Part shown: positions 7,898-16,212 of the stretch, in pieces | Numbering within the stretch: the stretch's first letter is position 1 | How the letters are laid out: each line of letters starts with the position of its first letter | Source of the DNA: Paenibacillus taihuensis | GTDB lineage: Bacteria > Bacillota > Bacilli > Paenibacillales > Paenibacillaceae | Direction of reading: 5' to 3' | Assembly (NCBI RefSeq): GCF_003386535.1 | Contig: NZ_QTTN01000015.1 | Location: forward strand, 62,001 to 126,000 | Length of the DNA: 64,000 bases | Made by a program: the position numbers and the translations under genes | The notes under the pieces: model-generated | The model's database searches: none | The model's input: the letters and a program-made list of their open reading frames with translations, nothing else | What the model was told of the DNA's origin: nothing

Positions 7898-8374
7898 ATG
7901 TACAGAACGGCGACGCTAGGCGCGCTGCTGAGCTTGATGCTGCTGGTAAGTGCCTGTACAGCGAAGGATGAGCCGAAATCGGAAGGGCCAGCGATCGGTG
8001 AACAGATGGATTATACGGAGACTGGCGCAAACAAGACGATGAATGCTTATGAAGAGTCCATCGTGGAGGCGGTCAACAAGAACCGTTTCTCCTTAGTGGA
8101 AGGGCTGCTTGATCCGGCCGGACCGCTCTATGCGCAGCAAGAAGGGCTCGTTCGCAGGCTGGCATCGAAGAATATTAAGGAAAAGCTGATCCGTTACCAA
8201 ATTATGAATATCCAGAAAATAAACGGTGAATACAAGTTTTATATTACCGAGAAGATCGGCGTCTATTACCCGAGCGGTCGTGTCGATATGAATGAATATG
8301 AGTGGATTTACACCGTGAAGGAAGAGCCTAATACGGGCAAAACAAGAGTGTACAGCATTGAACGATGGGAATAG
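7898..8374 (+). CDS. Lipoprotein with TcaA-type NTF2-like domain
   Basis: The N-terminus is a lipoprotein signal with the box LLVSAC (Cys at about residue 20). After a short charged linker the rest (about residues 45-158) resembles the NTF2-like domain at the C-terminus of TcaA. It has SIVEAVNKNRFSLVEGLLDP, then GPLYAQQEGLVRRLASKNIK, and strands ending YEWIYTVKEEP and YSIERWE. It is expected on the outer face of the membrane. In TcaA the domain is extracytoplasmic and linked to envelope-antibiotic responses, but here it stands alone and the function is unknown. GGGAG precedes the ATG. Confidence 0.72.
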   Translation: MYRTATLGALLSLMLLVSACTAKDEPKSEGPAIGEQMDYTETGANKTMNAYEESIVEAVNKNRFSLVEGLLDPAGPLYAQQEGLVRRLASKNIKEKLIRYQIMNIQKINGEYKFYITEKIGVYYPSGRVDMNEYEWIYTVKEEPNTGKTRVYSIERWE

Positions 8375-8410
8375 CAGCATGATTCGAAGATGAGGATGGG
8401 TGCGACTTAG

Positions 8411-8908
8411 ATGAAAGAGATTACGTTCGAAAGCTATTCGGATATTTACTTAGAAAACGTTCGCAATACTTACAATTACTATGTGGACCATACCACAGTT
8501 ACGTATGACCTGTATCCATATACATCCGAGCAAATAAAGACGCTCATCGAGCCGTTGTCGGACTTGTACCGCTCCTATGTTGTGCTGGTGGATGGGCAAT
8601 ATGCGGGCTACGTGCTGCTTACTCAGCATAAGAAACGTCCTGCGTTTAACGTGACAGCGGAAGTCAGCATTTATCTGGACCAGGCGTTTATCGGTCAAGG
8701 ACTCGGCCGCAAATCGGCAGAATTCATTGAGCGTGTCGCACGTGAGCTTAATTTCCATTCCTTGATCGCTGCAATCTGTACCGAGAATACGGGCAGCGTA
8801 GCTTTGTTCGATAAACTTGGCTACAAGCAAGTGGCCTATTATCAAGAAATCGCGAGCAAGTTTGACCGCTGGTTGGACTCGGTTTCTTATCAGAAAATAT
8901 TAGATTAA
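8411..8908 (+). CDS. GNAT N-acetyltransferase, phosphinothricin acetyltransferase-like
   Basis: At 165 residues this GNAT resembles the phosphinothricin/methionine-sulfone acetyltransferase group. Features are an N-terminal IYLENVRNTYNYYVDHTTVT, VVLVDGQYAGYVLL, and AEVSIYLDQAFIGQGLGRKS with the acetyl-CoA loop. It ends IAAICTENTGSVALFDKLGY and DRWLDSVSYQKIL. Group members acetylate amino-acid-like amines, often as detoxification. Assignment to a specific substrate would be over-reading. Confidence 0.82.
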   Translation: MKEITFESYSDIYLENVRNTYNYYVDHTTVTYDLYPYTSEQIKTLIEPLSDLYRSYVVLVDGQYAGYVLLTQHKKRPAFNVTAEVSIYLDQAFIGQGLGRKSAEFIERVARELNFHSLIAAICTENTGSVALFDKLGYKQVAYYQEIASKFDRWLDSVSYQKILD

Positions 8909-8988
8909 TACGAGTCAATCAGCAGTCGTCATGCGGAAGCCGTAGCGACGGAGGCAGCCTTCGCTCGCAAGGGGGACGGGGCGTTTAC

Positions 8989-9411
8989 ATGAAGAAGCTA
9001 TACGCACTTATCATTATCGGTTATACGCTGTTGCTTTTTTATTGGATGTTTATCGGATTTGGCCGCTCGGCAGTCCATCCGTCCGAATACCGCTATAACG
9101 TCATTCCGCTCCAAACCGTCCGTCTTTACTTCGAACATGCGGATAGCTTCGACGCCAAATATTGGCTCGTCAATATGGTCGGGAATGTCGCGGTGTTTAT
9201 GCCGTTCGGACTCGTGCTGCCGTATTTGCTCGGACTGCGATTTATCCGGTTTTCGCTGCTATTTATATCTGCGCTCTTCGTTCTGGAACTGCTGCAGCTC
9301 GTGCTTCATCGCGGCAGCTTTGACATTGACGATGTCATTCTGAATACGATTGGCGCTTGGCTTGGATACATACTCTACCGGTTAAGTGTGAAGCGGGCTA
9401 GAGCTAGCTAA
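8989..9411 (+). CDS. VanZ-family membrane protein
   Basis: The 140-residue protein has four predicted membrane helices and the VanZ pattern. This includes the RYNVIPLQTVRLYF loop after helix 1, WLVNMVGNVAVFMPFGLVLP, and ELLQLVLHRGSFDIDDVILN with conserved acidic residues and NTIGAWLGY. VanZ itself gives low-level teicoplanin resistance in enterococci. Stand-alone homologues are common in Bacillota and mostly uncharacterised. It is 18 bases upstream of hisA, so the two may share a transcript. Confidence 0.85.
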   Translation: MKKLYALIIIGYTLLLFYWMFIGFGRSAVHPSEYRYNVIPLQTVRLYFEHADSFDAKYWLVNMVGNVAVFMPFGLVLPYLLGLRFIRFSLLFISALFVLELLQLVLHRGSFDIDDVILNTIGAWLGYILYRLSVKRARAS

Positions 9412-9429
9412 CGAGAGAAGAGGGACCTA

Positions 9430-10197
9430 ATGAAATTCAGACCATGTATTGACCTTCATAAAGGCAAAGTGAAGCAAATTGTCGGAGAAACGTTAAGTCA
9501 GAACGATGACAAGCAGGTCGTTGAGAACTTCGTATCGGAGCATGATTCAGCGTATTATGCCGATATGTTCAAGCGCGATCAGCTCACCGGCGGGCATGTC
9601 ATTATGCTCGGGGGGGGGAATGAGGAAGCCGCATTGGCGGCACTTCGCGCGTATCCGGGCGGATTGCAGATCGGCGGCGGCATTCGCGCCGAGAATGCAG
9701 CGCAGTATCTCGAAGCAGGCGCGTCGCATGTCATCGTCACCTCTTATATTTTTCGCGATGGCGAGCTCGATATGGGCAACCTGCAGCGAATCGTCTCTGA
9801 AGTCGGCAAGGACAAGCTGGTCATTGACCTCAGCTGCAAGAAACGCGATGACAAGTGGTTCGTCGTTACGAATCAATGGACGACGTTCAGCAGCTTCGAA
9901 GTGAATGCTTCCCATCTGGGGGAGCTGGCGCAATATTGCGATGAATATCTCGTTCATGCAGTTGACGTGGAAGGCAAGCGGAGCGGTATTCTGACTGACC
10001 TCGTAGATCAGCTCGCGCAGTGGGTAACAATTCCGACGACATATGCGGGCGGTGCCCGTTCGTTCGACGATCTCGAGCTGTTCCGGAATCTTGCTGCAGG
10101 CAAGCTTGATATTACGATCGGCAGTGCGCTTGATATCTTTGGCGGCGCGATGTCGTACGAGGATGTAGTCGCATTCTGCAGAGCGCGTGCGCAATAA
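9430..10197 (+). CDS. hisA: HisA of the eukaryotic HIS6 type (ProFAR isomerase)
   Basis: The 255-residue TIM barrel opens FRPCIDLHKGKVKQIVG, with the first catalytic Asp. It has LQIGGGIRAENAAQYLEAGA, VIDLSCKKRDDKWFVVTNQW, HAVDVEGKRSGI with the second catalytic Asp, and IGSALDIFGG near the end. These segments match yeast and plant HIS6 better than the usual bacterial HisA, including the SCKKRDD and SALDIFGG blocks. The reaction is the Amadori isomerisation of ProFAR to PRFAR in histidine synthesis. No other his gene is nearby, so the gene has left, or never joined, a his operon. A terminator follows. Confidence 0.88.
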   Translation: MKFRPCIDLHKGKVKQIVGETLSQNDDKQVVENFVSEHDSAYYADMFKRDQLTGGHVIMLGGGNEEAALAALRAYPGGLQIGGGIRAENAAQYLEAGASHVIVTSYIFRDGELDMGNLQRIVSEVGKDKLVIDLSCKKRDDKWFVVTNQWTTFSSFEVNASHLGELAQYCDEYLVHAVDVEGKRSGILTDLVDQLAQWVTIPTTYAGGARSFDDLELFRNLAAGKLDITIGSALDIFGGAMSYEDVVAFCRARAQ

Positions 10198-10215
10198 CAC
10201 ACATAAATAAGCTAG

Positions 10216-10262
10216 AGACAGTCCGGTTTGCTGGAAACAGCAGGCAGAGGCTGTCTTTTTTT
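10216..10262 (+). terminator. Rho-independent terminator after hisA
   Basis: AGACAG pairs with CTGTCT across a loop that holds a smaller hairpin (TTTGCTG/CAGCAGG region), followed by a run of T residues. Confidence 0.7.
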
Positions 10263-10359
10263 GTGCATTTTCACGTCCCGGCTAACACTTTCCAAATAAA
10301 ATCGTTCCAAAATCACACAATTCAAACGATCATTAAGAACTTACCAAATACTTAACCTT

Positions 10360-10365
10360 TATAAT
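10360..10365 (+). promoter_or_regulatory. Candidate -10 box upstream of the chemosensory operon
   Basis: A perfect TATAAT lies in an AT-rich stretch 46 bases before the first small frame of the operon. I see no good -35 at 16-18 bases, so strength and sigma factor are open. No SigD-type box (TAAA, GCCGATAT) was seen. Confidence 0.3.
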
Positions 10366-10405
10366 CAGTTTAGAGTTTAGCGGTAATTTGAAGGAGGAAG
10401 GCAAT

Positions 10406-10444
10406 TTGGGACAGACAACGATGCGATTAGGTGATCATTTATGA
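10406..10444 (+). CDS. Possible 12-residue leader peptide
   Basis: TTG at 10406, seven bases after GGAGGAAGG (positions 10391-10399 region), opens MGQTTMRLGDHL. Its stop (TGA) overlaps the ATG of the next gene in the arrangement ATGA. This looks like translational coupling or a leader, but could be chance. The downstream gene also has its own AGGTGAT box. Confidence 0.3.
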   Translation: MGQTTMRLGDHL

Positions 10445-10878
10445 TGAAACTGCTCGAATTTTATAAAGAATTATTTGAAGACGCAACGGGCCGCTTCGAA
10501 CCTGTGTGGCAAGCGGATCCCGCTTACTTGCACGGTTGTCGTTGGACCAAAGACAACTATCCGATTCAAGAGCAGTTTCGCATCACGGATATGGGTGATG
10601 AGCCGCCTGTTATGATGTTCTCTATTGTTCTCCCAGATATGTACTCGGAAACGAATGTGTTCGACGAGGTTTACCGGTATCCGTCGCATAACGATATGTC
10701 CATTGTCCTGATGAATCAGCAAATCTGGGTTAATGCTTCGCTTAGCACGAGCAAGCTGGAGCAGTCGGTGCTCGGATTCATCCACCAAGCGCGCAGCGAG
10801 ATCATGAATATATTTGATTGTGTCATTTTGAAGACAGATGTTGTTCATGCGAAAGAAACAGAACGGCATTTCCGATAG
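10441..10878 (+). CDS. Unknown protein leading the chemosensory operon
   Basis: I do not recognise this 145-residue protein. It is soluble, with no signal or membrane segment. It begins with an amphipathic helix (LLEFYKELFEDATGRF), then alternating strands (EQFRITDMGDEPPVMMFSIV, NDMSIVLMNQQIWVNASL), and ends with a helix (LEQSVLGFIHQARSEIMNIF) and a short strand (CVILKTDVV). This suggests an alpha/beta domain. It is followed 32 bases later by cheW and shares its direction, so a role tied to CheA signalling is likely by context only. The start is ATG at 10441, behind AGGTGAT, or the ATG just after it. Confidence 0.7.
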   Translation: MMKLLEFYKELFEDATGRFEPVWQADPAYLHGCRWTKDNYPIQEQFRITDMGDEPPVMMFSIVLPDMYSETNVFDEVYRYPSHNDMSIVLMNQQIWVNASLSTSKLEQSVLGFIHQARSEIMNIFDCVILKTDVVHAKETERHFR

Positions 10879-10910
10879 ATTAGGCAGTTCATCACAAGGA
10901 GGTCCGAGCG

Positions 10911-11339
10911 GTGGCCAATTACATCGTAGTAGGGTTGAATGAGGAGAAGTTTGCACTTCCGATTACAGACATTCAAGAAATTATTAAAGATATGCCAATC
11001 ACCGAGATACCAGCCGCTAGGGCACATGTGAAAGGCGTCATTAATTTGCGCGGCACCATCGTTCCGGTTATCGGGCTTCGCTCGAAGTTTCGCATGATGG
11101 AAAGCCACTCGACGGCATCCTCCCGCATCGTAATCGTCCAGACACCAGAAGGCGAGCCGGTGGGGCTGTATGTTGACCGGGTCGAGCAAGTCGCGTTTTT
11201 CTCAGAAATATTGCCGACTACAGATGGGATAGGCGGAGCGCAAGCAGGCAACTTGTCAGGCATCGGGAAAATCAATGACCAGCTTGTCAGTATCTTGCAT
11301 TTGCCGTCTATCTTGAACACTGGAGGAAGTCTATCATGA
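10911..11339 (+). CDS. cheW: CheW-type coupling protein
   Basis: The 142-residue protein is a single CheW domain. It runs YIVVGLNEEKFALPITDIQE, ITEIPAARAHVKGVINLRGT with the receptor-binding Arg-Gly segment (NLRG), IVPVIGLRSKFRM, and VGLYVDRVEQV. CheW links receptor tips to CheA in the chemosensory array on the inner membrane face. The start is GTG at 10911 behind AGGAGGT. Its stop overlaps the start of cheA by four bases (ATGA), which shows translational coupling. Confidence 0.92.
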   Translation: MANYIVVGLNEEKFALPITDIQEIIKDMPITEIPAARAHVKGVINLRGTIVPVIGLRSKFRMMESHSTASSRIVIVQTPEGEPVGLYVDRVEQVAFFSEILPTTDGIGGAQAGNLSGIGKINDQLVSILHLPSILNTGGSLS

Positions 11340-13933
11340 ATGAATCATTCGCGCTTACATACTTAAGTGTTTTTCTAGATGAGCTTGAGGAGCAGCTGCA
11401 AGTATTGGATGAGTCGATTCTGGAGCTCGAGAACGGAGGCAATTCTCCGGAGACGATTCAGACGATCTTCCGGGCAGCGCATACGCTGAAAGGCTCTTCC
11501 GCTGCAATGGGCTTTCAGTCGATGAAGGAAGTGACGCATAAAGTCGAGAGCGTGTTCGAGCTGCTGCGTCAGAACAGGCTGCAGACGAGCAAGCCGCTGA
11601 TTAATGTGCTGTTCAAGTGCATTGACTACTTGAAAGCGAAGAAAGAGACGCTGCGCAAAGGCGATTTCAATGATGAGCCGATCGAGACGCTCATCGAGCT
11701 GCTGAACGGCATTATGAACGATCAGCCTGCGGAAGAATCACTGGTGGCGAATGCTGCAGCAGCTGAGCAAGCGAAAGCGACATCGGTGCAGGAGCAGGCG
11801 CTGTATGATGGCTGGAGCGAGACCGTGCTTGCTGCTAAAGCTCAGAAGCTAACTGAGGGGCTCCATTCGTATGAGATCAGCGTGACGCTCGCGTCTGATG
11901 TTGAGATGCCTACGGTAAAAGCAATGGTCATTCTGCGCAACTTGGGCGAGCTCGGTGAAGTGATCGCGACATCCCCGGAAATCGGCATGTGGGAGCAGGA
12001 ACAGCTGCTGACCGCTGGCCCGATCCATTTCATGCTCGCAACATCGCACGGTGAAACGCAAATTGTGCGCAAAGTTGAGGAAGCATCGCAGATCGAGAGC
12101 TTCACCGTGAAGCATCTGCAAGCTGGCGGCGGCGTTCAAATCGGTTCCAAACCGTCCGTTGTTTCAGTGAATAAACAAACAACGGCTGCAGCAGCTCCGG
12201 CATCAAACATCGCACAGCAAGCAAGCGTGGACCAAGGCGCAGCAGGTCAATCCGATGCGAAGGTACAAATTCAGCAAACGGTTCGCGTAGACGTCAACCG
12301 CTTGGAGCATCTGCTGAACCTGGTCGGCGAGTTGATCATCGACAACACACGGATTCGCGAAGTGCGCAGACGCTTCGAGGAGCGCTTCAAGCAAGAGTCG
12401 GAAACGCTGCTGCTCGGCGAAATTACGGACCATCTAGGCCGCGTCGTTGCAGAGCTGCAAGAAGGCACAATGAAGACGCGAATGATGCCGATTGAACAGC
12501 TGTTTAACCGTTTTCCTCGTATGGTTCGCGACGTTGCGGAGCAGGCTGGCAAAGAAGTGACGTTCCATGTGGAAGGCAAAGAAACGGAGCTTGACCGTAC
12601 ACTGATTGAAGAGATTAGCGATCCGCTTATCCATATTATCCGCAATGCGATCGACCACGGTCTTGAGCCGCCGGATGAACGGGAGAAGCTTGGCAAGAAC
12701 CGTAAAGGTAACCTCCTCCTGCGTGCAAGCCATCAAGAGAATGCAATCGTCATTACGCTTGCCGATGACGGCCGCGGCATTGATTTGAACCGGATTAAGC
12801 AGAAGGCGGTTCAGACAGGATTCATCGGTGCGGAAGAGGCGGATTCGTTAACGGATAAAGAGATTATCGCCTTGATCTTCCACTCGGGTATGTCCACAGC
12901 GGACAAAGTGACGGAGCTCTCTGGCCGCGGTGTAGGCATGGATATCGTACGCTCCCATATCGAGAAGCTGAACGGCATTATCAATATTGAGACGACTGCG
13001 GGCGAAGGCACGGTCTTCACGATTAAGCTGCCGCTTACGCTCGCCATCTCCCGTTCGCTCCTTGTCCAGCTCGGCAAGCATACGATTGCGATTCCGCTGA
13101 CGAACGTTGTGGAGACATTCCGCCTCACGCCGGAAGATATTCAAATCGTGAACAGCGAAGAGGTTTGCGTCGTTCGCGGCGAAATATTGCCGCTTGTACG
13201 GATGCACAGAAGACTTGGCACTGTCGAGAATGACAGCGAGTCGAAGGGTTATGCAGTTATGATTGGACTTGCCGAGAAACGTGTATGTCTCTATGTCGAC
13301 AAGCTGGTGGCGAATCAAGAGATCGTAATGAAATCGCTTGGCAACTACTTGGGACAAGTCGCGTACGTATCTGGCGCTACCATTATGGGCGACGGCCGCA
13401 TTGCGCTTATTCTGGATGTGAACGCCGTCATTCGCGACTCCGGTGCAACGATCAGCAAGACGAATGCAGGCGAACAGAAAGCAACTGGACGAAAAGTGAA
13501 GCTGGTCACCTTCGATTTGGAAGACGAGCATTACGCGCTTGATATCAATCAGGCCAAAGAGATTATTAAAGTTCCATCCATACTGAGGATGGCGAACGCA
13601 CCAGCGGAAGTGCTTGGCCTGACGAACCTGCGCGGCGATCTGCTGCCGGTTATCGATATCAAATCCTGTCTCGGGATGCGGGGCTCCGAGCCGGATCAGC
13701 AATCACGCGTCATCATTCTGAACGAGGATGGCCGCGATATCGGTATTCTCGTTGACCGTGTGCGTGAAGTCATTCATGTTACACATAGCCAGATTGAACC
13801 GCCGCCGAAGGATGTTACGATGATCTCCGATCAATACATCGGCGGCATTTGCAAAACAGACGAGCAGCTTGTCATTGTACTTAAGCTGGAAAAAATGCTC
13901 CGGTCAAGGGGTTGGGATACCATACATGCGTAG
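11336..13933 (+). CDS. cheA: CheA-type histidine kinase with two C-terminal CheW domains
   Basis: The 865-residue protein has the CheA order: an Hpt domain (1-105) with phospho-acceptor His49 in FRAAHTLKGSS, and a P2-like regulator-binding domain (about 155-255). Then come a dimerisation domain (about 315-375) and an ATPase domain (375-560) with HIIRNAIDHGLEPP (N box), LADDGRGID (G1) and SGRGVGMDIVRSH (G2). A first CheW domain follows (about 565-690). Unusually, a second CheW domain (about 720-860, KLVTFDLEDEHYALD to IVLKLEKML) is appended. All catalytic motifs look intact, so an active kinase is expected. The doubled CheW end may alter array packing or receptor choice. The last codons overlap the next gene's ATG. 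Confidence 0.93.
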   Translation: MNESFALTYLSVFLDELEEQLQVLDESILELENGGNSPETIQTIFRAAHTLKGSSAAMGFQSMKEVTHKVESVFELLRQNRLQTSKPLINVLFKCIDYLKAKKETLRKGDFNDEPIETLIELLNGIMNDQPAEESLVANAAAAEQAKATSVQEQALYDGWSETVLAAKAQKLTEGLHSYEISVTLASDVEMPTVKAMVILRNLGELGEVIATSPEIGMWEQEQLLTAGPIHFMLATSHGETQIVRKVEEASQIESFTVKHLQAGGGVQIGSKPSVVSVNKQTTAAAAPASNIAQQASVDQGAAGQSDAKVQIQQTVRVDVNRLEHLLNLVGELIIDNTRIREVRRRFEERFKQESETLLLGEITDHLGRVVAELQEGTMKTRMMPIEQLFNRFPRMVRDVAEQAGKEVTFHVEGKETELDRTLIEEISDPLIHIIRNAIDHGLEPPDEREKLGKNRKGNLLLRASHQENAIVITLADDGRGIDLNRIKQKAVQTGFIGAEEADSLTDKEIIALIFHSGMSTADKVTELSGRGVGMDIVRSHIEKLNGIINIETTAGEGTVFTIKLPLTLAISRSLLVQLGKHTIAIPLTNVVETFRLTPEDIQIVNSEEVCVVRGEILPLVRMHRRLGTVENDSESKGYAVMIGLAEKRVCLYVDKLVANQEIVMKSLGNYLGQVAYVSGATIMGDGRIALILDVNAVIRDSGATISKTNAGEQKATGRKVKLVTFDLEDEHYALDINQAKEIIKVPSILRMANAPAEVLGLTNLRGDLLPVIDIKSCLGMRGSEPDQQSRVIILNEDGRDIGILVDRVREVIHVTHSQIEPPPKDVTMISDQYIGGICKTDEQLVIVLKLEKMLRSRGWDTIHA

Positions 13934-16115
13934 ACTTCTGGACTTGGTCGATAAGCCTGCACAATACGGCGTGCTCGTCGTCGATGATTCTGCCGTCATG
14001 CGGCAGATGATTAGCAGGCTTATCGAGAGAGACCCAAAACTATGGGTAATGGGAACTGCATCAAATGGTCAAGAGGCGCTTGAGCGATTAAAGGTCATGC
14101 GCCCTGACCTCGTTACCATGGATATTGAAATGCCGGTGCTGGATGGATTATCCGCACTCAGCCAGATCATGGTCGATGATCCGCTGCCGGTCATCATGCT
14201 AAGCAGCTATACCGATGAAGGGGCTTCCCCTGCAATTGCGGCGCTTGCAAAAGGCGCTGCTGATTTTTTTCATAAAGACAGCTTGTTCCAATATCCAGTC
14301 CACGAACAGATGGAAGAAGAATTTCTTCTTCGCTGCCATGCTGCAATCGAGTCCAAACCGTTCTGGAAAACGATCGATCAAGAAGATCTCGTCAACCATG
14401 AGATGAAGGTGCTGCTAGAGTTTATGACGGGATGTCTAGCGTCCGAGCATTCGATTCACGAAGAGTTGAACCGGGCGATGCAGCAGCTAAATGGCATTTA
14501 TTGCGCATTAATCAAACGGGATGACCGATTCAATCTTACGGATTGCAAAGGCGAGCTCTTAACTCGATTTGGGCAAATGGACCAAGGTCTCGTCGGACAG
14601 CCGCTTAATCATATTCTACCTGCCGAATTGTTGGAGCTCCATGTGGAGCATCTCACTCGAACATGGAATGGCGAAGATTGTGTGAGCTACGATACCGAAT
14701 GGCAGAAGTATCATTTTACGACCGTAGCTCGTCCCGTACGCGTGAATGGCATCGTCAAAGAAATTATTGCGGTCACCTTCGAAGTGACAGAGCGGAAGCG
14801 GATGGAAGAGAAGATTCAATTTCTTCTGAATCATGACCAATTGACGGGACTCCCGAATCAGAATCAGCTTCTGACTGAGATGGATCGTGCGAAAGTGAAG
14901 TTTGGACAGTTTGCTGTACTCTTCTTCAACTTCGATCATTTCAAACAAATTAACGACTCTATGGGGCATGAGAAAGGCGATTCGCTGCTTCAGCTCATGG
15001 CCAGACGGTTAAAGCGGTTTGCCTCTGCAGATACGACGATTATTCGCGCAGGCAGCGACGAGTTCATTTGTATCATGGGAGGCGCCTCCTTCGATATGAT
15101 TGAACAACATGCAGAGCGTCTGCTCAATTCGATACGTCAACCTATCATATTGGACGGACTCGAGATTCACATGACATCAAGCCTCGGCATCAGTCAATTT
15201 CCAGCGAATCATACGAATATCGAGCACATTATCCGCTATGCACATATGGCGATGAACATCGCGAAGACTGAAGGCGGCAACCGGATTCAGTTCTACGAAG
15301 CGCGCTTCCAGGAAGAGATTCATCGCAAGATGGAGATTGAGCGCAGACTGCGTAAAGCAATCGACCGGGAAGAGTTTTATTTGCAGTACCAGCCTGTTTT
15401 TAACGGAATGGATCGGACAATTAAAGGCATGGAGTGTTTAATCCGTTGGCAAAGTCCGGAGCTCGGACGCGTATCGCCTGCGGATTTTATCCCGATTGCT
15501 GAGGAAACAGGCTTAATCCACGCGATCGGTGAATGGGTTCTGCTCGAAGCTTGCCGGACGAATAAACGTTGGCAGGATGAAGGGCTGATGAAAATCCCGG
15601 TCGCTGTTAACCTTTCCACACAACAATTTAATGATGGCAAGATTATTGAACGGATTGAAAATATTCTTAGAGAAACAGGGCTTGACCCCAAGTATCTGGT
15701 CGTTGAAATTACTGAGAGCATGACGATGAACAAACATCATGCATTGTACATGCTGAAGAACTTAAAGCGTCTTGGCGTATCGATCGCAATTGACGACTTC
15801 GGAACCGGATATAGCTCCCTAAGTTATTTGAGCGAACTGCCGATAGATAAGTTAAAGGTAGATCAGTCATTCGTGAAGAAGATGGACACGCACAGCGTGA
15901 ACGCTTCAATTGTCCATACGATTATTACAATGGCGGAGAACTTGAAGCTAGAAGTCATTGCTGAAGGTGTTGAGACGGAAGCGGAGTTCGGCTTGCTGCG
16001 ACGTTACGGATGCAGTACGATGCAAGGCTACTTGCTCGGCCGACCATTAGAAGCCGCCCAATTTGCCGATTTGCTTAAGTTGAACCAGCCAGCTAAAAAG
16101 ATGAGGATCCAGTAA
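13926..16115 (+). CDS. Response regulator: CheB-like receiver + PAS + degenerate GGDEF + EAL
   Basis: ATG 13926 overlaps the cheA stop and gives 729 residues; an earlier in-frame start at 13869 lies inside cheA. Residues 14-130 form a receiver of the CheB kind ([14 protein letters not shown], phospho-acceptor Asp66 in [16 protein letters not shown], then [12 protein letters not shown]). The methylesterase is absent. Instead a PAS-like region (about 190-300) leads to GGDEF (about 305-465) and EAL (about 480-725). The GGDEF domain has GSDEF for GGDEF and [10 protein letters not shown] where the first metal Asp is expected, so cyclase activity is doubtful. The EAL domain keeps the Glu (MECL), [26 protein letters not shown] and AEGVET residues, so cyclic-di-GMP hydrolysis is likely. 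Probably phosphorylated by the upstream CheA. Confidence 0.92.
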   Translation: MRRLLDLVDKPAQYGVLVVDDSAVMRQMISRLIERDPKLWVMGTASNGQEALERLKVMRPDLVTMDIEMPVLDGLSALSQIMVDDPLPVIMLSSYTDEGASPAIAALAKGAADFFHKDSLFQYPVHEQMEEEFLLRCHAAIESKPFWKTIDQEDLVNHEMKVLLEFMTGCLASEHSIHEELNRAMQQLNGIYCALIKRDDRFNLTDCKGELLTRFGQMDQGLVGQPLNHILPAELLELHVEHLTRTWNGEDCVSYDTEWQKYHFTTVARPVRVNGIVKEIIAVTFEVTERKRMEEKIQFLLNHDQLTGLPNQNQLLTEMDRAKVKFGQFAVLFFNFDHFKQINDSMGHEKGDSLLQLMARRLKRFASADTTIIRAGSDEFICIMGGASFDMIEQHAERLLNSIRQPIILDGLEIHMTSSLGISQFPANHTNIEHIIRYAHMAMNIAKTEGGNRIQFYEARFQEEIHRKMEIERRLRKAIDREEFYLQYQPVFNGMDRTIKGMECLIRWQSPELGRVSPADFIPIAEETGLIHAIGEWVLLEACRTNKRWQDEGLMKIPVAVNLSTQQFNDGKIIERIENILRETGLDPKYLVVEITESMTMNKHHALYMLKNLKRLGVSIAIDDFGTGYSSLSYLSELPIDKLKVDQSFVKKMDTHSVNASIVHTIITMAENLKLEVIAEGVETEAEFGLLRRYGCSTMQGYLLGRPLEAAQFADLLKLNQPAKKMRIQ

Positions 16116-16135
16116 CGTTCGTTACTTGGATCCTT
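16104..16135 (+). terminator. Hairpin overlapping the regulator's stop codon
   Basis: AGGATCCAGTAAC and GTTACTTGGATCCT form a near-perfect stem with a GTTC loop, followed by TTTCTTC. The stop codon TAA is inside the stem. The T tract is short, so it may weaken rather than end transcription and lower receptor expression relative to the kinase. Confidence 0.6.
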
Positions 16136-16212
16136 TCTTCACATTTAGGAGCAATAGTCAGAATATACCGACATTTCCAGTATTGCTCAAAACAAATAAG
16201 GGGGGCTATATA

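Noticed and set aside
9547-10200. A 217-codon minus-strand frame opposite hisA
   Set aside because: It is a mirror of hisA codon use, with no recognisable protein features.
12848-13702. A 284-codon minus-strand frame opposite cheA
   Set aside because: No domain or ribosome site; the plus-strand kinase and CheW motifs are complete over the same stretch.
13869-13925. Earlier start for the receiver-PAS-GGDEF-EAL gene
   Set aside because: It would begin within the CheW domain of cheA, while ATG 13926 overlaps the cheA stop in the manner of the other genes of the operon.
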